Part shown: positions 1-5,622 of the stretch, one piece after another
Numbering within the stretch: position 1 is the first letter of the stretch
How the letters are laid out: the number at the start of each line of letters is the position of its first letter
Source: Syntrophaceae bacterium UBA4778
GTDB lineage: Bacteria > Desulfobacterota > Syntrophia > Syntrophales > UBA4778
Reading direction: 5' to 3'
DNA: 6,293 nucleotides
Assembly: GCA_002403175.1 (NCBI GenBank)
Contig: DHHG01000247.1
Location: 1 to 6,293, forward strand
Program-made: the position numbers and the translations under genes
Notes under the pieces: model-generated
Told to the model about the DNA's origin: nothing
What the model saw: the letters and a program-made list of their open reading frames with translations, nothing else
The model's database searches: none

Positions 1-544
1 GTCTTCCGTTATCCAGGAAGAAAGGGTTGGAAGGTGAAAAGAGAAAGGAAGGACCCCATTGGGTATTCTCACGACCATAAGAAAGATACAGATTTTCCCT
101 TGCCTTCCAGCGGGCCAGCCATTCATTCATGTAAATCTGGTCCTTGGACTCCTCATCACCATTGCGGATACCCTCGCCCACATGAGAATAGCTCAGGACC
201 ATTCGCGGCTTTGCGCTTATTTCAAATGGGTCATAGAGAAGGCGCAGATCGGGCCTGAACTCCAGAATGGCCTCGGAATCCGGAAGTTGCAGAAAATTGT
301 TATCCGGATTTTGAGACGAGTTCGAAATGCCCTGCGCCACTCCATATGACAATACCCTGAGGTTTGCAGAAAAGTGCTCGGCTGCTGCTTCTTCCTCAGC
401 TATTACGGGTCTTAAACCGGCGGACATGAGCAAACATAAGGCCGGAATCATGATCCGTATTATTTTCAATGGCCGGCAAATATTGAAACCTCCCCGGATC
501 AAGCGCTGGAGAGGATCCGGTCCCCGAAGAAGATGTCTAAACAT
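1..544 (-). CDS. Outer-membrane beta-barrel protein, C-terminus cut by window edge
   Basis: An open frame of 181 codons without a stop runs off the left edge, so only the N-terminal part is visible. It has a secretion signal (KIIRIMIPALCLLMSAG, ending ...RPVIA before an acidic EEE stretch) and then alternating polar/aromatic segments such as LRLLYDPFEISAKPRMVLSY and NLYLSYGRENTQWGPSFLF, as in outer-membrane barrels. The TQWGPSFLFSPSNPFF segment (residues about 161-176) resembles a QWGP...PSNP stretch recalled from porin-like, DUF1302-type proteins; exact family is not certain. The start is ambiguous. ATG at 544 has a weak AGGCGAG ribosome site (551-557) but puts about 30 residues before the hydrophobic core. 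TTG at 469 would give a textbook signal peptide (MKIIRIMIP...), with GGGGAGG at 489-495 rather far upstream (19 bases). It follows the LolA-like gene by 69 bases and is probably the last visible gene of that operon, supplying the outer-membrane component. Confidence 0.8.
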   Translation of the reverse strand, partial: MFRHLLRGPDPLQRLIRGGFNICRPLKIIRIMIPALCLLMSAGLRPVIAEEEAAAEHFSANLRVLSYGVAQGISNSSQNPDNNFLQLPDSEAILEFRPDLRLLYDPFEISAKPRMVLSYSHVGEGIRNGDEESKDQIYMNEWLARWKARENLYLSYGRENTQWGPSFLFSPSNPFFLDNGR

Positions 545-558
545 GATTTTCTCGCCTA

Positions 559-599
559 ACCCGGGCAGTAAGCTGTGAGAACGCGCTCGCTGACCGGGT
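559..599 (-). repeat. Intercistronic imperfect hairpin
   Basis: A symmetric stem lies between the LolA-like stop and the beta-barrel start. ACCCGG (559-564) pairs with CCGGGT (594-599), then CAG (566-568) with CTG (590-592), then AGC (571-573) with GCT (585-587), separated by small symmetric mismatches and closed by an 11-base loop. No T-run follows on the minus strand, so it is not a classic terminator. It ends just before the weak ribosome site of the ATG-544 start and could affect mRNA stability or translation of the last gene; this role is inference. Confidence 0.35.
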
Positions 600-613
600 C
601 ATAACATAAACGG

Positions 614-1375
614 CTAATTGGTCAGCAGGTTGAGATTGAAAATAGAATCGGAAACCTTTCGGAAAGAGATTTTGCGATAGTGCATTACAGTAATATCCTC
701 TTTCACAACGGAATTCGTAATCGTCATCTTCGATATGAAAGGACGCTTCTCGCCATTTATGGTCGTGCTGTTCGCGTATTCGAATACCGCGCTTTTGAAC
801 ATTTTTCCGGACACGGTATAGAATTCCGCCTTAACACCAACCAGACGTTGCTTGGATATCCAGTATCTGATTTTGTCGTATGTAACCCTTTTGTTTGAGG
901 CAACCAGATCGAACAGATAACATGCCTCGCCGTTTACGTCTTCTTCCGATTTTTCCACGATGCGGTAATCGCCTGCGTAGTTGGTGGATGCGATATCACC
1001 GTTTGCCGCACTTCCCAGGAGTTTCTGACGCGGTGATATCGGAACGGGTTTAGAAAGACCCGGTTTGGCAAACCACATATTGCGGTCCAGCATAAGGAGT
1101 TTCTGTCCCTTTACATTGGGAGGAGAGACGATTATCGCCAGGCAATTGAAACTGCGGGCTGAAACCTTTACGGTTTTTTCCTGTTTGCGTCCGTTTTCCA
1201 CGGCATCGATGAAGATCTCCCAAATGACCCCATCGAGGCTTCCCCGCGCTTCGTCCGCCTTGGAAAGGATTTCCTCAGGAGTCAATGCCGCGCAGACCGG
1301 CAAATGAAAACAGAAGGAGAGAATCACTGCCGCCGCAATCAGGATAATAAAACGTTTTAAGAACAAGCCCTTCAA
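614..1375 (-). CDS. LolA-like periplasmic protein (outer membrane lipoprotein-sorting protein family)
   Basis: A 253-residue secreted protein. Residues 1-30 form a signal peptide: KGLFLKR, a hydrophobic core at 9-22, and cleavage near VCA/A. Cys28 does not sit in a good lipobox (LPVC), so a soluble periplasmic protein is more likely than a lipoprotein. The mature part begins LTPEEILSKADEARG and carries the hallmarks of the LolA-like 'outer membrane lipoprotein-sorting protein' family (PF17131 type): KLLMLDRNMWFAKPG (92-106), PISPRQKLLGSAANGDIAS (112-130), TNYAGDYRI (131-139), VTYDKIRYWISKQ (164-176) and VKAEFYTVSGKMFKSAVFE (181-199). This family has a half-barrel fold that shields lipid chains. 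The start codon is TTG; no ATG precedes the signal peptide. It lies 20 bases after the permease gene and fits as the periplasmic carrier of the transporter. Which lipid or lipoprotein it carries is unknown. Confidence 0.9.
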   Translation of the reverse strand: MKGLFLKRFIILIAAAVILSFCFHLPVCAALTPEEILSKADEARGSLDGVIWEIFIDAVENGRKQEKTVKVSARSFNCLAIIVSPPNVKGQKLLMLDRNMWFAKPGLSKPVPISPRQKLLGSAANGDIASTNYAGDYRIVEKSEEDVNGEACYLFDLVASNKRVTYDKIRYWISKQRLVGVKAEFYTVSGKMFKSAVFEYANSTTINGEKRPFISKMTITNSVVKEDITVMHYRKISFRKVSDSIFNLNLLTN

Positions 1376-1384
1376 CAGAATCTT

Positions 1385-1390
1385 CCCCCT
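1385..1390 (-). promoter_or_regulatory. Ribosome binding site deciding the TTG start at 1375
   Basis: AGGGGG on the minus strand lies 9 bases upstream of TTG at 1375-1373, inside the 20-base gap after the permease stop. It supports TTG as the true start of the LolA-like gene. Confidence 0.6.
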
Positions 1391-1395
1391 TTGAA

Positions 1396-2634
1396 TCAGG
1401 TGTGGCCAAGCGCCTCAACCACATTCTGCCAAGCCGCCCGGCGTGCCGGAATGATCGAAGCCGTCAATGACAATAGGATAATACAACCCATCAATACCAA
1501 CAGCGTTTGCGGGACAAAGTGCACCTGCAATGGAACGGGTTCGGAAATATTGGGAGGCAGGTACGAGGGTTTGCAGATTTTTATCAGCGTCCATGCCATA
1601 GTATGAAGGACAAGTCCCAGTATGCAGCCGAATGATCCAAGCAGTCCTCCCTCCAGTGCAAAAAGCATAGATACTCCTCGCCTTTTTAGGCCTAAAGCCC
1701 GTAATGTGCCGATCTCACGTGTTCTTTCCAGAACCGTCATGCCCATCGTATTTACCATGCTCATAACCACAATGACCAGGACGATCGAGAACAGAAAAAT
1801 AAACATCACGTCAAACATTCCTTTGGCTTTAGAATAAAAAAGGGAAAGCTCATTCCAGGTCCTGATCTGACATTGATATCCGGCCTTCTCGAGTTTGTTC
1901 AAAAGGGTATTCCGCATCAGCTCGGTTTTTTCCCAGTCGTCGAGAAGGACGACAATCCTTTCAGCAGATTGTGTGTCATAGAGAGACTGGGCAAAGGGAA
2001 GCGTGAAACGTATCATCTTGTCATTTGTCGCCTCCAGTGTGGTGTCGTAGACGCCCCTGACTTCTATGTCCATTGCATTCATTTGTCCACCGAGGGTCGT
2101 AGACATGACAACCGCGCCCTTTCCCGCAAAAAGGTTCAAGTATTTGGCTAGATCTTTGGCCATCTCCACTCCGTATACAGTTCCCGAATCGATGCTTTTT
2201 CCCGTAACCGGCCTGAATTGAGCCCATTCACCTTTGATAATCCTGTCGTCTTCAGGAATCAGGCCCTGGGCAATGAAGATGGTCGAAGTAACACCATTTG
2301 AAACCAGGCCGGTCATCTGAAGCTGAGGTGAAGCCAGAAGGACACCTTCTTCCGATTTGATGAGGGCGAAAATTCCTTGTATATCCTCCTTGGAAAACAA
2401 ATAGCGTTCGGGATCCAGTTTTCCTTTTTCGTTCCATCCCGCTTTGAAAACGGTTAAATGGCCGAGCCCCTCTCCCTTGATCGCCATGGATCTTAACCCA
2501 TAATACATGCCGTCGATATACCCGCAAAAAAGACTTACAGCGGCATAACCGACCCCGACTGCCAGTATGGTGACCACCGAACGTCGCTTATTCCTAAGAA
2601 TATTTCGAAGAGCAAGCTTGATCCAGTTCTTCAC
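1396..2634 (-). CDS. FtsX-like ABC transporter permease (LolC/LolE/MacB class)
   Basis: A 412-residue inner-membrane permease with the four-helix FtsX/MacB layout. A positively charged N-terminus (KLALRNILRNKRRS) precedes TM1 (about 18-40). A large periplasmic domain follows (about 41-272). Then come TM2 (273-297), the cytoplasmic coupling segment ERTREIGTLRALG (303-315), TM3 (322-345) and TM4 (376-396), ending with the family tail IIPARRAAWQNVVEAL (394-409). Length matches LolC/LolE (about 400 residues), not full MacB, which carries a fused ATPase. Only one permease is visible, so it would work as a homodimer, as proposed for LolF. The start is GTG at 2634; its GTGA overlaps the ATPase stop by 4 bases, implying translational coupling. 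Such permeases move lipidated or hydrophobic substrates out of the periplasmic leaflet rather than across the membrane (family knowledge). The substrate here is unknown. Confidence 0.92.
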   Translation of the reverse strand: MKNWIKLALRNILRNKRRSVVTILAVGVGYAAVSLFCGYIDGMYYGLRSMAIKGEGLGHLTVFKAGWNEKGKLDPERYLFSKEDIQGIFALIKSEEGVLLASPQLQMTGLVSNGVTSTIFIAQGLIPEDDRIIKGEWAQFRPVTGKSIDSGTVYGVEMAKDLAKYLNLFAGKGAVVMSTTLGGQMNAMDIEVRGVYDTTLEATNDKMIRFTLPFAQSLYDTQSAERIVVLLDDWEKTELMRNTLLNKLEKAGYQCQIRTWNELSLFYSKAKGMFDVMFIFLFSIVLVIVVMSMVNTMGMTVLERTREIGTLRALGLKRRGVSMLFALEGGLLGSFGCILGLVLHTMAWTLIKICKPSYLPPNISEPVPLQVHFVPQTLLVLMGCIILLSLTASIIPARRAAWQNVVEALGHT

Positions 2635-3329
2635 GTTGAAAGACCTCCCCTGGCGGCATTTTCAATATTCAACCCGTCTTCAAGCCGCACCAATCTCTTG
2701 ACCCGATCCAGCAGGCGTTGGTCATGAGTAGAAAATATGAAAGTGGCGCCTTCTTTCCTGTTCAGATCCTGCATCAGATGAATGATCATACGTGCTGTTT
2801 CCGAATCCAGATTGGCGGTCGGCTCATCGGCGATGATAACGGAGGGATCGGTAACCAGTGCTCTTGCAATCGCGACCCGCTGCTGTTGTCCCCCCGACAT
2901 TTTGGCCGGACGATGTGCCACAAAATCCTTAAGACCGACCTGGTCAAGACGGTGAAGGGCCTTTTCTTTCGCTTTTTTGAAAGGAACCCTTTTGATCTGT
3001 AAGGGGAGCATGACATTTTCCAGCGCAGAGAGAACCGGAATAAGATTGAATCCCTGGAAAATAAACCCGATCATTTGATTGCGCAAGGCAGTCCGCTCAT
3101 CATCCGAAAGAGAGCGAACATCTGTATGGCTGATGATTAGCTGGCCACTGGTCGGATCATCTATCAGACCCATTAAATTCAAAAGAGTCGTCTTGCCCGA
3201 ACCGGACGGCCCCCAGACTGCGACAAATTCGTGCCGGTCTATCGTAAGATTGATTCCGCGAAGAGCGGGCACAATCGTCTCTCCCAGAAAGTAATCTTTT
3301 TTAATTCCAGTCATTTCAATCAGTGCCAA
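2631..3329 (-). CDS. ABC transporter ATP-binding protein (LolD/MacB family)
   Basis: A complete 232-residue stand-alone ABC ATPase with every catalytic motif intact: Walker A GPSGSGKT (40-47), Q-loop at Gln92 in FQGFNLIP, signature MSGGQQQR (144-151), Walker B VIIADEP (164-170), D-loop NLDS (173-176) and switch His202. The opening [16 protein letters not shown] and the MSGGQQQR signature are typical of the LolD/MacB/FtsE-like group that drives FtsX-type permeases by mechanotransmission. The start is TTG at 3329, preceded by an AAGGG ribosome site; an ATG at residue 6 lacks a good ribosome site and would trim the first beta strand. The stop overlaps the permease start in GTGA. It is the first gene of the four-gene unit and follows a 376-base gap, so the operon promoter should lie upstream within that gap. 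Confidence 0.95.
   Translation of the reverse strand: MALIEMTGIKKDYFLGETIVPALRGINLTIDRHEFVAVWGPSGSGKTTLLNLMGLIDDPTSGQLIISHTDVRSLSDDERTALRNQMIGFIFQGFNLIPVLSALENVMLPLQIKRVPFKKAKEKALHRLDQVGLKDFVAHRPAKMSGGQQQRVAIARALVTDPSVIIADEPTANLDSETARMIIHLMQDLNRKEGATFIFSTHDQRLLDRVKRLVRLEDGLNIENAARGGLST
2644..2650 (-). promoter_or_regulatory. Strong ribosome binding site for the permease GTG start
   Basis: GGGGAGG lies within the last codons of the ATPase gene, 9 bases before GTG at 2634. This is near-ideal Shine-Dalgarno spacing. It fixes the non-ATG start and shows that the two genes are translated in tandem. Confidence 0.75.
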
Positions 3330-3336
3330 TTTTTCA

Positions 3337-3341
3337 CCCTT
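3337..3341 (-). promoter_or_regulatory. Ribosome binding site for the ATPase TTG start
   Basis: AAGGG on the minus strand, 7 bases before TTG at 3329. It is modest in strength but the only candidate, and it favours TTG over the internal ATG at 3314. Confidence 0.45.
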
Positions 3342-3412
3342 TTATCAAATGAGATTTTTAAAAAAACGGGATGACCAAATAGGCCGGAAAGGAGCAAAAT
3401 CTAAAAGAATAT

Positions 3413-3457
3413 GTTCTCAGAGCATGCGGCATCTCATTACAGAATAGAACTGAGAAC
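3413..3457. repeat. 8-bp inverted repeat GTTCTCAG / CTGAGAAC
   Basis: Perfect arms at 3413-3420 and 3450-3457 are separated by 29 bases. The right arm overlaps a tandem GAACTGA duplication. The pair lies about 85-130 bases upstream of the ATPase start, in a plausible position for an operator or leader stem. No regulator is identified. Confidence 0.4.
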
Positions 3458-3460
3458 TGA
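3447..3460. repeat. 7-bp tandem repeat GAACTGA x2
   Basis: GAACTGA occurs twice head to tail. A third AACTGA copy is at 3479-3484, next to the second inverted repeat. This could be coincidence or a cluster of protein-binding half-sites. Confidence 0.35.
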
Positions 3461-3470
3461 AATATTTCCA

Positions 3471-3505
3471 CAAATTCCAACTGAGTCTGGATCGGTCGGA
3501 ATTTG
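3471..3505. repeat. 8-bp inverted repeat CAAATTCC / GGAATTTG
   Basis: Perfect arms at 3471-3478 and 3498-3505 enclose a 19-base loop. An overlapping 5-bp pair, CGGTC (3493-3497) with GACCG (3514-3518), competes for the same bases, so two mutually exclusive stems are possible. No T-run follows on either strand. Confidence 0.4.
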
Positions 3506-3705
3506 GAGTTTCTGACCGTTTTACTGCACTCTGTTACATTAAAGAGAATCAGGGGTTCTGGATGAATTTACCCGCCAAAAATACTCAACGAATCTTTATT
3601 GAATTGCAAGCACTTTCTTATGGAATACAAACGTAATTTGATTAAGGACAGGGGTCTCCAGCCATTCTGGCTCGGGGGAAGACATGATATAATGAGAGTG
3701 AATTT

Positions 3706-5415
3706 TCAGGAATCATTTCCGGATTTAAGTTTCACCAGATAATAGACTCCGTTTGACCAGAGCAGCTCGTTGTTTGGGAATGTCTTTTTCAATTCATCAA
3801 TATGGTCTTTATATTCTGTCACGCAATAAATCGTGCCTTCCCGATTGCATCGCTCCTTAAATTGTCCTTCCGTTAAAAAATAATGGGCTCGCTCCTCCTT
3901 GGGAAGGAACTTCATACCATAATTCAATTCGCCGAAGTCCCCGACAAGGGGCGTACGTATTTCGTTATACGTGGCAATACCGTAAAGGATGATTTTGTAT
4001 TGGTATAATTCACGACCGGCAGGTAGCACTTTCTTAATGGCCTGTGAAACGGGATACGCAGATTTGTAAGGAGTCAAAAATGTAGAAACGAAGGGGGTCA
4101 TCGAAATCAGAAACAATCCCGACAAAAGATACGTCGTCAAAAACCATCTGTCTGGATATCTCTTTTCGACCATACCCGGGAGGAACGCAAGCAATATCAG
4201 GCTGAATATGGGCAAGGCGATCAGGCACAATAAGTTTCGAGGATGAACAATCATCAAATCACCACCCAGCTCTGAGCCCTCCCGAAGGAAGATCGGCAAC
4301 AGGAAAATAGCCATGAGTAAGAGAGATTGCAGCAGAACGGGAATGTTTAGAGAAAAATGCCGGGATTGTCTTTGGGAAATCAGTTCCTCGTAGTTCCTCA
4401 GTTTATTGCCAATCAGGATGGATAATGGAATGAATATCGGCGCAATGTATGGAATCAGTTTGGAATGAGATAATGAGAAAAAAGCAACAATAAGGATGAT
4501 CCAGGTCCAAAGAAATTTTCTCCCCGGAAGAGTCGAGAATACAGTTTTTTCCCTGTACGTATCCCATGCGGCTTTGCCGAGAAAAGCAGTCCATGGGAGA
4601 ATACCGGCGATTACAACCGGCACATAGAGCAACATCGTATTATCACGACCGTGCATGGTGGTCGTATATCTCAGAATATGCTCTTGAACAAAGAAATACC
4701 AAAGGAAGTTCGGGTGCGCTCGTTCGACTAGAATAAACCACGGCACGGCGATCGCCAGGAATAAAATGATACCGATCGGTGAGATGAGATCCAATGTACG
4801 CTTCCATTGATCACTGAAGACCAGCCAAAGGATTAGAGTGGCAAAAGGGAAAACAATCCCGATCAATCCTTTGGTCAAGAAAGCCAAAGCACAGGACAGA
4901 TAAAGAAGATAAAGCCACCGTTTGCTTTTGGAATAACCGGCCAAAAAGCGATAACCGGCCCAGGTGGCCAGACACGTATATAGGGCCAGGGGAATATCAA
5001 GGATATTAAAATTTCCAAAAATGAAAAAAAATAGAGAGGTACTGAGGATGCCGGCCGCATAAAGTCCGGACATCCGATCCCGAAGAAAAGATCCTATTCC
5101 GTAGGTCAGCAGTATACAGGCCCACGTACACAAACCGACATAAATCCTCGCAGTAAAGTCGGTTTCACCAAAAAACTTGAAAATGATAGCTGACGCCCAA
5201 TAGGTCAGAGGGGGCTTCTCCAGGTAAATGACATTGAGAAGCCTAGGTACGATATAATCTCCCGAATCCACCATATTGTCTGATATTTCAAAATAACGGC
5301 TTTCATCGGGCTCTATCAGAGGCATTAACGGAGAAAAAGCCACATATAGAACTATAGGCATTATTAGAAGAAATAATACCCGGCTGTTGGCCAATTTAAA
5401 TGGATTTCTTTTCAT
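3706..5415 (-). CDS. Family 39 / ArnT-like membrane glycosyltransferase
   Basis: A complete 569-residue integral membrane protein, close in length to ArnT (about 550). TM1 (13-33) is followed by the first periplasmic loop with EPDESRYFEIS (35-45), SGDYIVPRLL (51-60) and YLEKPPLTYW (64-73). The acidic pair near Asp37 and the Glu66-Lys67 pair correspond to the active-site region of ArnT/PMT enzymes. Later family landmarks are FLTKGLIGIVFP (179-190), PWFILVERAHPNFLWYFFVQ (225-244), EHILRY (245-250), GILPW (271-275) and FFSLSHSKLIPYIAP (312-326). About 13 hydrophobic segments end near 444, leaving a soluble C-terminal domain of about 125 residues. GT39-type enzymes use polyprenyl-phosphate sugars at the periplasmic face to modify lipid A, glycans or proteins; donor and acceptor here are unknown, since no arn genes are visible. 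The ATG at 5415 has an in-frame TAG 18 bases upstream and only a distant GGGGG, so translation initiation looks weak. Confidence 0.9.
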   Translation of the reverse strand: MKRNPFKLANSRVLFLLIMPIVLYVAFSPLMPLIEPDESRYFEISDNMVDSGDYIVPRLLNVIYLEKPPLTYWASAIIFKFFGETDFTARIYVGLCTWACILLTYGIGSFLRDRMSGLYAAGILSTSLFFFIFGNFNILDIPLALYTCLATWAGYRFLAGYSKSKRWLYLLYLSCALAFLTKGLIGIVFPFATLILWLVFSDQWKRTLDLISPIGIILFLAIAVPWFILVERAHPNFLWYFFVQEHILRYTTTMHGRDNTMLLYVPVVIAGILPWTAFLGKAAWDTYREKTVFSTLPGRKFLWTWIILIVAFFSLSHSKLIPYIAPIFIPLSILIGNKLRNYEELISQRQSRHFSLNIPVLLQSLLLMAIFLLPIFLREGSELGGDLMIVHPRNLLCLIALPIFSLILLAFLPGMVEKRYPDRWFLTTYLLSGLFLISMTPFVSTFLTPYKSAYPVSQAIKKVLPAGRELYQYKIILYGIATYNEIRTPLVGDFGELNYGMKFLPKEERAHYFLTEGQFKERCNREGTIYCVTEYKDHIDELKKTFPNNELLWSNGVYYLVKLKSGNDS

Positions 5416-5459
5416 AATATGAATACAAAACTACCCCCGATAAGGATAAGGTTTTATCT

Positions 5460-5485
5460 CTTATAGTAAATTTTTTTAAAGTCAA
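5460..5485 (-). promoter_or_regulatory. Weak promoter candidate for the glycosyltransferase gene
   Basis: On the minus strand TTGACT (5485-5480) is followed 14 bases later by TATAAG (5465-5460), in an AT-rich stretch about 45 bases before the ATG at 5415. Both hexamers are close to sigma-70 consensus, but the spacer is shorter than the usual 16-18, so this is tentative. Confidence 0.3.
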
Positions 5486-5531
5486 ATGAATTCAGGTAAA
5501 AGAATATGAGCCGCTCTGGAGGAGCACGGTA

Positions 5532-5548
5532 TCCAGAATCGAACTGGA
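5532..5548 (-). other. tRNA T-arm-like stem-loop without the rest of a tRNA
   Basis: The minus strand reads TCCAG-TTCGATT-CTGGA: a perfect 5-bp stem with a 7-base loop that fits the tRNA T-loop consensus (TTCRANY closed by G-C). Just upstream is CTTAAGATCC. The following bases (TACCGTGC) have no complementary acceptor strand upstream, no D-arm is visible and CCA is not at the right distance, so this is not an intact tRNA. It may be chance or a decayed tRNA 3' fragment. Confidence 0.25.
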
Positions 5549-5622
5549 GATCTTAGGATCTTAAGAAGGAGAGAATTACTAGTTTACCGGGAGAGGAATA
5601 TTTGATAGGCAACCGGCACTGC

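Larger units (their letters stand above)
3330..3705. other. 376-base intergenic region without a convincing gene
   Basis: This separates the glycosyltransferase stop (3706) from the ATPase start (3329). It is more AT-rich than the neighbouring genes. Neither strand shows an open frame with both a good ribosome site and a recognisable product. It should hold the promoter of the ABC operon, but I found no minus-strand -35/-10 pair with normal spacing. It contains two inverted repeats and one tandem repeat, listed separately. No rho-independent terminator with a T-run was seen after the glycosyltransferase. Confidence 0.7.

Noticed and set aside
34..578. Plus-strand open frames opposite the left-edge gene
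   Set aside because: They overlap each other and oppose a continuous minus-strand frame with a signal peptide and beta-barrel pattern; their products look compositionally random.
3562..3636. 24-residue plus-strand ORF (MNLPAKNT...) with an AGGGG six bases upstream
   Set aside because: It is very short, with no recognisable product; its frame is open only back to about 3454. The ribosome-like site alone is not enough.
3660..3672. Hairpin AGCCA-TTC-TGGCT as a terminator for the glycosyltransferase gene
   Set aside because: Only 5 bp with a 3-base loop, and no T-run on the minus strand after it.
3620..3742. 40-residue plus-strand ORF (MEYKRNLIK...) running into the 3' end of the glycosyltransferase gene
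   Set aside because: No ribosome binding site, antisense overlap with a clear gene and no recognisable motif.
5585..5619. CCGG-based inverted repeat just after the MetA-like stop as a terminator
   Set aside because: The 6-bp stem includes a G-T pair, has a loop of more than 20 bases and no T-run.
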